A stretch of 8,886 nt of DNA from positions 1 through 8,886 of the forward strand of contig JASIBM010000472.1 in the NCBI GenBank assembly GCA_030045175.1, in the 5' to 3' direction. This document shows positions 1 to 6,367 of the stretch, piece after piece. A program made the translations under genes and the position numbers. Below the pieces are notes generated by a model. That model did no database searches. It was not told where the DNA came from and was given only the letters and a program-made list of their open reading frames with translations. This stretch comes from Streptosporangiaceae bacterium. GTDB taxonomy: Bacteria; Actinomycetota; Actinomycetes; Streptosporangiales; Streptosporangiaceae. Numbering within the stretch: position 1 is the stretch's first letter; every line of letters starts with the position of its first letter.

Positions 1-298
1 AGATCTTCATCACCAGCTCATCGCGCGGCGGTGAGCTCAGGTCCGGCGGCGTGCGCAGCCAGCGGATCAGCTCTCGCTCACCCGCCGCGGTGATCTGGAA
101 TCCCTTCTGCGCGCTGTCGTCGCCCGAGCCATCGGACTCGATCAGCCCGTCGCGCTCCAGCCGCTGCAGCGTCGTGTACACCTGGCCCACGTTCAGCGGC
201 CAGACCTCGCCAGTCCTCGCCTCGAACTCCTCGCGGAGCTGGAGGCCGTACTTGGGTCCCTCGCTCAGCAGCGCGAGCAACGCGTGCCTGATGCTCAT
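1..298 (-). CDS. PadR-family transcriptional regulator (N-terminal part, cut by window edge)
   Basis: The ORF starts at ATG 298 and stays open to base 1, giving 99 codons, so the C-terminal part is missing. It begins MSIRHALLALLSEGPKYG and continues with LNVGQVYTTLQRLERDGLIE, the PadR winged-helix signature: the first helices followed by the recognition helix and wing. A wing-like stretch (QKGFQITAAGERELIRWL) follows at about residues 65-82. PadR proteins are cytoplasmic dimeric repressors that often control drug-efflux or ABC transporter genes and frequently repress themselves. The missing C-terminus would carry the dimerisation helices. This start is chosen because it matches the usual beginning of the family; the Shine-Dalgarno upstream is weak. 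A promoter with an overlapping operator-like repeat lies about 75 bases upstream. The ligand and target genes cannot be told from this window; an efflux system beyond the left edge would be a typical partner. Confidence 0.93.
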   Translation of the reverse strand, partial: MSIRHALLALLSEGPKYGLQLREEFEARTGEVWPLNVGQVYTTLQRLERDGLIESDGSGDDSAQKGFQITAAGERELIRWLRTPPDLSSPPRDELVMKI

Positions 299-370
299 GA
301 AGCACGCCCGCTCGGGAGGCTCCCGCTCGCGCAGCGCGCGCTAAGATCTTGATCACTTGGCATCATGTTA

Positions 371-401
371 AGTATTATACTGAGTATGCTAGCCAACGCA
401 A
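371..401 (-). promoter_or_regulatory. PadR gene promoter with overlapping AGTAT/ATACT operator
   Basis: Read on the minus strand, TTGCGT (396-401) and a perfect TATAAT (374-379) are separated by 16 bases and point at the PadR start codon, which lies 75 bases beyond the -10 box. On the plus strand AGTAT (371-375), ATACT (377-381) and AGTAT (383-387) follow each other with single-base spacers. This forms two interleaved inverted repeats, and the first one covers the -10 box. Repression by occlusion of the -10 is the natural reading, and autoregulation is common in PadR regulators; the binding itself is inferred. The AT-rich patch stands out in this GC-rich sequence. The rest of the roughly 170-base gap (299-470) shows nothing else I can support. 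Confidence 0.7.
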
Positions 402-470
402 GTCAGGCTCGGCGCGGCGGCCGATCTGGAGCGGGTCAGTCAGGCGACATCGGCGGATAATGATGGCCGG

Positions 471-749
471 TCAGGAAGCCGCGGGGAATTGCCTGGCGCA
501 AAGCGGGCAGATCATCGGCCTTGACCCGTACACGCATCGCAGGCAGATGGGCAATCCGCAGCAGGCGGTGACGCCTGCCGCGGACACCTTGGCGCAGCCC
601 GCGCACGTCGCGGCGGCGGGTAGCATCGCCACCGCCTCGCCCTCGCGGGCGAGCCATCTGACGTGCCCTAGCTCCCACGGCGCCGTTCCCCCCGGAGCCT
701 CCGCCTCGCCCATGCCGCCCAAGGTAGGCGCCGCCGCGCCGTGTGGCAC
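471..749 (-). CDS. Small eight-cysteine RING-like zinc-binding protein (hypothetical)
   Basis: The GTG at 749 gives 92 residues; an in-frame ATG at 713 would give 80. I do not recognise a named family. The C-terminal half has eight cysteines spaced C49-x2-C52-x10-C63-C64-x4-C69-x2-C72-x8-C81-x2-C84 and ends in CPLCARQF, close to the last loop of RING and other treble-clef or cross-brace zinc fingers. The histidine usual at the fourth RING ligand is absent; C63 or C64 would have to serve, as in all-cysteine RING variants. The N-terminal half is alanine- and glycine-rich around WELGHVRWLAREGEA. About 85% of codons end in G or C and all eight cysteines use TGC, which supports real coding. It lies 56 bases downstream of the LuxR-type gene on the same strand and may be cotranscribed with it. 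A hairpin-capable GGGGATCCACCCC sits just before the GTG, so the ATG may be the real start. Zinc binding and any ligase or adaptor role are inference. Confidence 0.62.
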   Translation of the reverse strand: MPHGAAAPTLGGMGEAEAPGGTAPWELGHVRWLAREGEAVAMLPAAATCAGCAKVSAAGVTACCGLPICLRCVYGSRPMICPLCARQFPAAS

Positions 750-805
750 CGGGGATCCACCCCAGCGTTTGAGCGGCGTGCTGCCGGGGTTGCCAACGGC
801 CGCCG

Positions 806-3538
806 CTAGGGCTCCTGGGATCGGGCGAGCAACTTGCGCAAGGCGGCCCGGCTGGTAACGCCGAGCGTCCGGTAGATGTTGGTGAGGTGGAACTCCACGG
901 TCTTGCGCGTCAGGACGAGCTGCTCGGCGATCTCCTCGTTGGACAGGCCCTTCCCTGCGAGCCTGGCAACCCTGCGCTCGGCCCCGCTTAGAATCGCGAA
1001 CGGGTCCGCCGAGGCATCTGCAGGCAGGCCTAGGTCACGCAGCCGCCGGTGCACCTGGGCTCGATACGCGCCCGCGCCGATCTCGGAGAACCGGCGCAGC
1101 GCCGACCGCAGCCGCATCCCGGCGCCGTCGTAATTGCCGCTGGCAGCGAGGCATTCGCCCATGTGCATCTCGACCCGGCCAGCCTCCAGCGGAAGCCGCA
1201 GCGACTCGGCCTGATCAAGCGCCTGGGTGTAGTTAGCCATGGCCGTCGTGTTCGCTCCGGCGGCGCAAGCGATCTGGCCACGCACCCGGCACACGCCCAT
1301 GCTTGCCGACCTCCTGCCAACCATCTCGTAGCGGGTGCAGTAATCGGCGAGGGCAGCCGTGGCCTCGTCGACGCGGCCTAGCTGGGCCAGCGCCTGCGCC
1401 CGCAGCGGCCCTACCAGGGCGGTGCCCGGCTCGCGCGGGTCGAAGACTGCCTCGAACTCCGCGGCGGCTTGCAGCAGCGCGCGGCCATCATCCCTGGCCT
1501 GCGCGATGATCGCGCGAGCGCCCGCGGCGTACGCGAGCCCGGAACGGGCGCCGATCCAGGGAGCCCACTGACTGGCTGCGGCCGCGTGGGCTTCGGCCTG
1601 CGCCCAGTCGCCCCTGGCGGCCCTGGGCTGACAGGCCAGTCCGTGCAGCATGGCGTAATCCCAGTAGTGCTCGTTCTCCTCGGCGTCGCCAATCGCCAGT
1701 TCGCAGTGAAAGGCGGAGTCGGCGAGGAGGCCAAGCCGGAACTCCGCGTCGCCGAGGAAGGCCATCGCCTGGTTCACCCGCAGCGCCTCGCCCCGGTATG
1801 CCCGCTCCACCGCCTCCTTGAGGTGCCGGTGCCCTGCCCCGACGTCATCTGTCCACAGCTCCGCCAGCCCGCGCGCGACCAGCGGCTCAAGGCCTGGCCT
1901 GACGCCGTGCGCGTCGAGGTCCGCGAGGGCCTCGCCGCCGCGTCCGGCCAGCGCGAGGCCGACGGTCCTGGCGAACCACGCGAACGCAAGGACTCGCGCG
2001 TCGGTGCTCTGCGAGGCCACCGCGAGCTGCCCGTACTCGATCATCTCCGGGTACGAGAACGTCACCGCCCCGATGATCGCGAGCTGGGTAGCGACCCGGG
2101 CCTGGAGGTCAGCCGGGCTGTGCGGGGGAACGACGCCCGCCGCGATCGCGTAGAGCGCTCGCTTGAACCTGAGCTGCGCGTCGTCTACCCGGCCGGCCAG
2201 CAGGGACTGGTAACCAGCGACGTAGTCCCACCAGGGATCGCCGCCTCCGGCGGCGATCTCGTCCGCGTAGCGGCCGGCTGCCACCGCGTCCCCGGCCACC
2301 AGGTCGGCCTCTACCACGGCAAGCAGCCGCGGCACCCGATCCGGTCCGGGTGGCGTGAGGTCGAGTGCTTGTCGCAGCCTGTCGGCGGCGACAGCGAGCT
2401 GGCCAGCGGACACATCGATGGCGGCCTGGCGTTCCAGGTCCGCGGCGAGCTCGGCGTCCGGGCCGTCCGCCGCCGCGACCCGGTGCCGGATCGCCTCAGC
2501 ACCCGTCAGCAGCCCAGCGGCCCGCCGGTGCAGCTCCCGGCGGCGCGCCAGCCCCGTACGCTCGTAGATGGCCCGCTGCACCAGCGCGTGCCCGAACGCG
2601 AACAGGCGCCCGTCGGCGCCAGGCACCTCGCAGACCAGCCCAGCCGCCGCCGCCTCATCAAGGGCGGGCGTGACGTCGCAGAGTCCGGCGAGAGAGGCGG
2701 CGCGGGCCGGATCGAACGTCAGGCCAAGGACCGCGGCCGCGGCCAGCAGCGCCTGCGCGGATCCGGATCTCGCTGTCAGCGTCTCCGCCACGGCGTCGGC
2801 CAGGGTGCGCGGCGCCGGGAGCGGCCCGGCTCCAGAGCAGATCTGCCGCATGGGCACCTGCGAGAGGATCGCCTGCGCGTACAGCGGGTTGCCGCCGGTG
2901 TGCTCGTGCAGCCTGGCCGCGCCTGCCGGGGACAGGCCCGAGTACCCGTGCGCGACCGCCAGCCGCACCAGGTCCTCTGGCGTCATCCCGCCGAGCCGCA
3001 GCGACTCCGCGTGATCAAGATCGCAGATCCGCCGCCAGTTGTCGTCCTGACCGGATTCCTCATTCCTGATCACGATGAGCAGGACCGGGATGCCGAACAT
3101 GTGCCTGGCGACGAACCTTAGCGCCGCCTGTGACTGCCGGTCCGCCCACTGCGCGTCGTCGAGCACGATGATCAGTTCGCCGACCGCCCGGAGCCCGTCG
3201 AGCAATCGCTGCCCGACGTAGAGCGGGTCGGCTTCCGGCGCGGGCTCTTCCCAGCCACCCGGGCCACCGTCCGCCTTCGTCCGCCCGAGGAGCGCGGAGA
3301 GCACGCTCCAGGGCAGGGCGCTTTCGTCCGGGGCACCGCTGAGCCAGGCCTCGCGCGCCGGACTCGCCTGCACGAGGAATCGCCTGACGAGCGCGGTCTT
3401 GCCGATGCCGGACCCGCCATCAATGCCAACGAAACGGGCCCTGCCGTGCTTGACGACGTCCCACGCGCGGTGCAAGGCATCCAGCTCTGCGTGACGGCCG
3501 ACGAATGCCTCTGATAGGGAGGAAGTGAAGTCAGGCAT
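806..3538 (-). CDS. LuxR-family regulator with N-terminal ATPase domain (LAL type)
   Basis: This is a 910-residue protein from ATG 3538; a TTG two codons upstream (3544) would give 912, and neither has a clear Shine-Dalgarno. Counting from the TTG, the N-terminus has an AAA/STAND-type ATPase domain with Walker A GGSGIGKT at 43-50 and Walker B LIIVLDD at 124-130, followed by AQWAD, typical of large ATP-binding LuxR (MalT-like) regulators. The middle, roughly 400-830, is alanine-rich and helical and resembles TPR-like repeats. The last 65 residues are a LuxR/GerE helix-turn-helix (LSGAERRVARLAGKGLSNEE, then KTVEFHLTNIYRTLGV). Such proteins are cytoplasmic activators that bind DNA after ATP and inducer binding; many control sugar use or secondary metabolism. 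It is divergent from the mannitol dehydrogenase gene with an 84-base gap, so that gene and its own promoter are plausible targets. The inducer is unknown. Confidence 0.95.
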   Translation of the reverse strand: MPDFTSSLSEAFVGRHAELDALHRAWDVVKHGRARFVGIDGGSGIGKTALVRRFLVQASPAREAWLSGAPDESALPWSVLSALLGRTKADGGPGGWEEPAPEADPLYVGQRLLDGLRAVGELIIVLDDAQWADRQSQAALRFVARHMFGIPVLLIVIRNEESGQDDNWRRICDLDHAESLRLGGMTPEDLVRLAVAHGYSGLSPAGAARLHEHTGGNPLYAQAILSQVPMRQICSGAGPLPAPRTLADAVAETLTARSGSAQALLAAAAVLGLTFDPARAASLAGLCDVTPALDEAAAAGLVCEVPGADGRLFAFGHALVQRAIYERTGLARRRELHRRAAGLLTGAEAIRHRVAAADGPDAELAADLERQAAIDVSAGQLAVAADRLRQALDLTPPGPDRVPRLLAVVEADLVAGDAVAAGRYADEIAAGGGDPWWDYVAGYQSLLAGRVDDAQLRFKRALYAIAAGVVPPHSPADLQARVATQLAIIGAVTFSYPEMIEYGQLAVASQSTDARVLAFAWFARTVGLALAGRGGEALADLDAHGVRPGLEPLVARGLAELWTDDVGAGHRHLKEAVERAYRGEALRVNQAMAFLGDAEFRLGLLADSAFHCELAIGDAEENEHYWDYAMLHGLACQPRAARGDWAQAEAHAAAASQWAPWIGARSGLAYAAGARAIIAQARDDGRALLQAAAEFEAVFDPREPGTALVGPLRAQALAQLGRVDEATAALADYCTRYEMVGRRSASMGVCRVRGQIACAAGANTTAMANYTQALDQAESLRLPLEAGRVEMHMGECLAASGNYDGAGMRLRSALRRFSEIGAGAYRAQVHRRLRDLGLPADASADPFAILSGAERRVARLAGKGLSNEEIAEQLVLTRKTVEFHLTNIYRTLGVTSRAALRKLLARSQEP

Positions 3539-3550
3539 GCTCAACCGTTC

Positions 3551-3582
3551 GGCTAGCAGATCGCTCGTCGCGGTTCCTAGCC
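3551..3582. promoter_or_regulatory. Inverted repeat in the divergent LuxR / mannitol dehydrogenase intergenic region
   Basis: GGCTAG (3551-3556) and CTAGCC (3577-3582) form a 6-base inverted repeat with a 20-base spacer between the two divergent start codons. Two-half-site operators on this scale would suit a dimeric regulator bound between divergent genes. Six-base arms can arise by chance, and I could not identify convincing -10 or -35 boxes for either gene here, so this is only a candidate operator. Confidence 0.22.
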
Positions 3583-3612
3583 TGCTGCGCCGTCCTACCG
3601 AATCTCTACCGC

Positions 3613-3617
3613 AAGGA
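3613..3617 (+). promoter_or_regulatory. Ribosome-binding site of the mannitol dehydrogenase gene
   Basis: AAGGA lies five bases upstream of ATG 3623. It is a good match to the anti-Shine-Dalgarno sequence at a suitable distance and fixes the start of this gene. Confidence 0.75.
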
Positions 3618-3622
3618 TTGGC

Positions 3623-5131
3623 ATGTCAGATGCTGGCCCGTCCGGTCTTGCCCAGGTGCGGCGGCTCGGTGCTGGGACGCTGCGGCACCTGAGGGACCGG
3701 CTGCCGGTCCCTGGCTATGACCGGTCCCGTGTCACGCCCGGCGTGGTCCACATCGGCGTGGGCGGCTTCCACCGCTCGCACCAGGCGATGTACCACGACA
3801 TGCTGATGAACCAGGGCGGGGCGCTGGACTGGGGCATCTGCGGCGTGGGGGTGCTGGCCGCGGACCGGAGGATGAAGGAGGCGCTGGCCGCCCAGGACGG
3901 GCTGTACACGCTCATCGTCAAGCACGCCGACGGAACGTGGGAGCCGCGGGTGGTCGGGTCGATCGTGGAGTACCTGTACGCGCCGGACGACCCGCAGGCA
4001 GTCATAGCGAAGATGGCCGCCCAGGCGACCCGGGTCGTCTCGCTGACGATCACCGAGGGCGGCTACAACATCAGCGACGTGACCGGCGAGTTCGACGCCG
4101 CCAATCCCGGCGTGCTGCGCGACATCGAACCTGGCACGGTGCCGCGGACTACCTTCGGACTGGTCACCGCCGCGCTATGGCGCCGCAGGGCAGCGAGCCT
4201 GCCGCCGTTCACCGTGATGTCGTGCGACAACCTGCCAGGTAACGGCGAGCTGAGCAAGCGGGTGTTCTCGGCGTTCGCCCGGCTGCGAGATCCCGAGTTC
4301 GGTGACTGGATCGAGCGCGCGGTGTCCTTCCCTAACTCCATGGTGGATCGCATCACCCCGGCGACCACCAGCGCCGACCAGGATGAGGTCAGGCAACGGC
4401 TTGGCATCGACGACCGATGGCCGGTGGTCTGCGAGCCATACGCGCAGTGGGTGCTGCAAGACGCGTTCACCGCCGGGCGGCCGGAGTACGACCAAGCCGG
4501 CGTGCAGCTCGTCGAGCGGGTGGAACCCTACGAGCTGATGAAGCTACGGCTGCTCAACGCTAGCCACCAGGCGATGTGCTACTTCGCCTATCTGGCTGGC
4601 TACCGGCTGGTGCACCAGGCCGCCCAGGATCCGGTATTCCGGGCGTTCCTGCTCGGATACCTGGATCAGGAGGCCACCCCGACCCTGCCACCCGTGCCTG
4701 GGGTGGATCTGGATGAGTACAAGCGCACGCTACTCGATCGCTTCGCCAACCCCTACGTCGGCGACACCATCGCCCGGCTGTGCGAGTACGGGTCGGACCG
4801 GATACCGAAGTTCCTGCTGCCGGTGATCCGCAGCCAGCTCGCGGCCGGCGGCCAGGTCAGGCGCTCGGCCGCGGTGGTAGCGAGCTGGGCACGGTATGCC
4901 GAGGGCAGCGACGAGCAGGGGGCGCCGATCGAGGTGGCCGACCGGCTCAGCGACGACCTCAGGCGGCGCGCCCTCGGCCAGCGCGCCGAGCCCGACGCGT
5001 TCATCGCCAACCGCGCCGTGTTCGGCGACCTGGCCGAGGACGAGCGCTTCGCCGGCGCCTACCGGTCCGCGCTTGCCTCCTTGCACCAGCGCGGAGCCAG
5101 GGCGACGCTCGAATCGCTTGGCCAGCCCTGA
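3623..5131 (+). CDS. Mannitol 2-dehydrogenase-type polyol dehydrogenase
   Basis: This 502-residue protein is close to the usual length of the long-chain mannitol dehydrogenase family (about 490). Family motifs appear in order: the dinucleotide-binding start GVGGFHRSHQ (45-54), SLTITEGGY (140-148), SCDNLPGNG (200-208), FPNSMVDRITP (236-246), VVCEPYAQWVLQD (268-280) and the catalytic block KLRLLNASH, with K307, N312 and H315 at the K-x4-N-x2-H spacing of Pseudomonas mannitol 2-dehydrogenase. The expected reaction is NAD-dependent oxidation of D-mannitol to D-fructose in the cytoplasm. D-arabinitol 4-dehydrogenase and fructuronate reductase (UxuB) belong to the same family, so the exact substrate is not settled, although the overall pattern looks closest to mannitol 2-dehydrogenase. 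No polyol transporter is visible in the window. The gene is divergent from the LuxR-type regulator and is followed on the same strand by the short-chain dehydrogenase. Confidence 0.93.
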   Translation: MSDAGPSGLAQVRRLGAGTLRHLRDRLPVPGYDRSRVTPGVVHIGVGGFHRSHQAMYHDMLMNQGGALDWGICGVGVLAADRRMKEALAAQDGLYTLIVKHADGTWEPRVVGSIVEYLYAPDDPQAVIAKMAAQATRVVSLTITEGGYNISDVTGEFDAANPGVLRDIEPGTVPRTTFGLVTAALWRRRAASLPPFTVMSCDNLPGNGELSKRVFSAFARLRDPEFGDWIERAVSFPNSMVDRITPATTSADQDEVRQRLGIDDRWPVVCEPYAQWVLQDAFTAGRPEYDQAGVQLVERVEPYELMKLRLLNASHQAMCYFAYLAGYRLVHQAAQDPVFRAFLLGYLDQEATPTLPPVPGVDLDEYKRTLLDRFANPYVGDTIARLCEYGSDRIPKFLLPVIRSQLAAGGQVRRSAAVVASWARYAEGSDEQGAPIEVADRLSDDLRRRALGQRAEPDAFIANRAVFGDLAEDERFAGAYRSALASLHQRGARATLESLGQP

Positions 5132-5138
5132 TCTGGCC
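5120..5138 (+). terminator. Weak hairpin over the mannitol dehydrogenase stop codon
   Basis: GGCCAG (5120-5125) and CTGGCC (5133-5138) form a perfect 6-base stem with a 7-base loop that contains the TGA stop. No T-run follows, and the hairpin overlaps the coding end. It may slow or partly stop transcription, or be incidental. Without a clear terminator the downstream genes could be read through from the same transcript. Confidence 0.25.
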
Positions 5139-5298
5139 CTGGGCGATCCGCGGCACGGCCGGGTCTCGCGCAGCAAGTCAGATTCCGCCCCTGAACCTTT
5201 TCCAACTGAATTACGTTATCCCTCCTGTCACTGAACCCTTGCGGTCGCATATCCGTGATTGCCGGTGGTCAACAAACAACTGCTACGGGGAGCTCTCC
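5132..5298 (+). other. Intergenic leader between the two dehydrogenase genes
   Basis: This stretch is less GC-rich than its surroundings, especially 5180-5282. It holds two copies of CTGAACC followed by a pyrimidine-rich stretch (5191 and 5231, exactly 40 bases apart) and a shorter CTGAA at 5206. An AT-rich TTACGTTATC lies at 5211-5220. These features suggest a regulatory leader or promoter, but I could not assign a convincing -35/-10 pair. Confidence 0.3.
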
Positions 5299-5379
5299 AT
5301 GTGCGATACAGCGACCGCGGGCGCCACCGCGGCAGCCCGGCACGACGGGCCTGGGCGGAACGACTACACCTTCGGATGA
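5299..5379 (+). CDS. Short ORF (26 residues) translationally coupled to the short-chain dehydrogenase
   Basis: ATG 5299 is preceded by GGGGAG (5287-5292) at a 6-base spacing, the best Shine-Dalgarno in this part of the window. The peptide begins MCDTATAGATAAARH and ends GRNDYTFG. Its TGA (5377-5379) overlaps the ATG of the short-chain dehydrogenase (5376-5378) as ATGA, the classic arrangement for coupled translation. Twenty-one of 26 codons end in G or C. The short-chain dehydrogenase start itself lacks a strong Shine-Dalgarno, so ribosomes finishing the short ORF could supply its initiation. It may be a leader peptide that only sets expression, or a small functional peptide; I recognise no family and see no signal peptide, membrane segment or known precursor-peptide core. 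It could also be a chance ORF. Confidence 0.42.
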   Translation: MCDTATAGATAAARHDGPGRNDYTFG

Positions 5380-6332
5380 CGGCGATGTCCCCTCGGGTAG
5401 TGGTTATCTCAGGCGCGTCGTCGGGAATCGGCCTGGCCACCGCGCGCCGTTTCGCCGCCGGCGGCGATCAGGTCGTCAACATCGACATGAACGCGCCTGG
5501 CCCTGGCGACGCGGTCGGCGAATGGGTGGCCGCTGACGTCCGCGACTGGACGGCCCTGGACGCCGCCGTCGGCCAGGTAGAGCGGGTGCACGGCGCCGTC
5601 GACGTCGCGATCGCCAGCGCCGGGATCAGCAAGCGGCGCCCGTTCACCGAGATGACCGAGCAGGACGCCCGCGAGGTCATCGACGTCAACCTGATGGGCG
5701 TCATCGGGTTGTGGCAAGCCGCCGCGCGCAGGATGATCACCGCGCAGCGCGGCGTGCTGCTCGCGACCGCGTCGGCCAACGGCTCGGCAGGCTACCCCTG
5801 CTACGCCGACTACAACGCGACCAAGGCGGGCGTGCTCGCGCTGTGCCGTACCGTCGCCATCGAGCTCGCCCCGTACGTCCGCACCGCGTGCGTCAGCCCC
5901 GGATACGTCATGACCCCGATGCAGCGGGCGGAATACACGCCCGCGATGCTCGCCGACGTCAACAAGCAGATCCCGGCCGGCCGGCACGCCGACCCGGCCG
6001 AGATCGCCGAGGCCTTCCATTACCTGGCCTCGCCCGCGGCCCGCTACATCACCGGGCAGCAGCTGATCGCCGACGGCGGTGAGCTCGCTGGCGGCACCGC
6101 GTCGTCGCACGGAACCGTGTTCAACCCCCCGCGGGGTTTCGGGGGGTCGCACCTGCGGCCTGCGCCGCGAGCGATGCTGAGGGGGCCAGACCCACAGATC
6201 GGCGCCGCAGAGGGTTCCGGGCCACCGGGGGTTCGGGGGTGTCCCCCGGCTAGCAGAGTGTCCCCCCGGGTCGGCACCACGCGGTTAGCTCCGCAGGCCA
6301 AGCAACGCGCCTGTCGCGCGGAAACCGGGTAA
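5376..6332 (+). CDS. Short-chain dehydrogenase/reductase (classical SDR) with an unusual C-terminal tail
   Basis: The ORF encodes 318 residues from ATG 5376; ATG 5385 (MSPRVVVISG) is an alternative. A Rossmann fold opens with SGASSGIG (12-19), and D37 at the end of strand two suggests NAD(H) preference. The catalytic set is N105, S133, Y146 and K150 (YNATK), and PGYVMTPM follows at 175-182. The usual NNAG motif reads IASAG. The family end, ITGQQLIADGGELAGG, falls at 225-240, the normal length of about 245-250 residues. A further roughly 75 residues rich in P, G and R then run through hairpin-forming repeat DNA to TAA 6330-6332; this tail looks like read-through of a repeat that removed the original stop. 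The enzyme probably acts on a polyol, sugar or other alcohol in the cytoplasm. Its position after the mannitol dehydrogenase suggests a linked pathway, but the substrate cannot be read from sequence. Confidence 0.9.
   Translation: MTAMSPRVVVISGASSGIGLATARRFAAGGDQVVNIDMNAPGPGDAVGEWVAADVRDWTALDAAVGQVERVHGAVDVAIASAGISKRRPFTEMTEQDAREVIDVNLMGVIGLWQAAARRMITAQRGVLLATASANGSAGYPCYADYNATKAGVLALCRTVAIELAPYVRTACVSPGYVMTPMQRAEYTPAMLADVNKQIPAGRHADPAEIAEAFHYLASPAARYITGQQLIADGGELAGGTASSHGTVFNPPRGFGGSHLRPAPRAMLRGPDPQIGAAEGSGPPGVRGCPPASRVSPRVGTTRLAPQAKQRACRAETG
6124..6270. repeat. G/C-run hairpin repeat block at the 3' end of the SDR gene
   Basis: Several hairpins are packed here. ACCCCCC (6124-6130) pairs with GGGGGGT (6141-6147) and encloses the palindrome CCCCGCGGGG (6127-6136). 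GCGGC-CTGC-GCCGC follows at about 6155-6168. CCGGGGG (6225-6231) pairs with CCCCCGG (6243-6249), and a further TCCCCCCGGG lies at 6261-6270. GGGGTTTCGGGGGG and GGGGGTTCGGGGG look like two versions of one unit. The make-up resembles the short interspersed palindromic repeats common between actinobacterial genes. The block begins about 20 bases after the expected end of the SDR coding sequence and may also act as a transcription terminator. Confidence 0.6.
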
Positions 6333-6340
6333 CGGCCATG

Positions 6341-6355
6341 GCCCTGCCTCAGGGC
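6341..6355. terminator. Hairpin between convergent genes
   Basis: GCCCTG (6341-6346) and CAGGGC (6350-6355) form a 6-base stem with a 3-base loop in the 35-base gap between the convergent SDR and amidohydrolase genes. The palindrome GGCCATGGCC (6334-6343) abuts it, and TGCCTAGGCA (6365-6374) covers the amidohydrolase stop codon. There is no T-run, as is usual for actinobacterial hairpin terminators. It could serve both directions. Confidence 0.45.
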
Positions 6356-6367
6356 GCGGACGTCTGC

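Noticed and set aside
751..763. GGGG-ATCCA-CCCC hairpin as a terminator between the LuxR and RING-like genes
   Set aside because: It has only a 4-base stem and no tail. It is more relevant to which start codon the small gene uses than to termination.
349..858. 169-codon plus-strand ORF over the PadR promoter and RING-like gene
   Set aside because: It runs through the PadR promoter, has no recognisable domain and a low-complexity composition, and opposes the better-supported minus-strand ORF.
1469..3121. 550-codon plus-strand ORF antisense to the LuxR-type gene
   Set aside because: It is a shadow of a high-GC gene. The composition is R/P/G/A-heavy with no domain, and the minus-strand protein has full family motifs.
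5259..5375. Upstream TTG extension of the SDR by 39 residues
   Set aside because: The extension is arginine-rich and unlike any SDR N-terminus. The Rossmann start lies just after ATG 5376, and the region is better read as the short coupled ORF in another frame.
5409..6152. 247-codon minus-strand ORF inside the SDR gene
   Set aside because: It is an antisense shadow rich in G, R and D with no family motif; the SDR on the plus strand has all catalytic residues.
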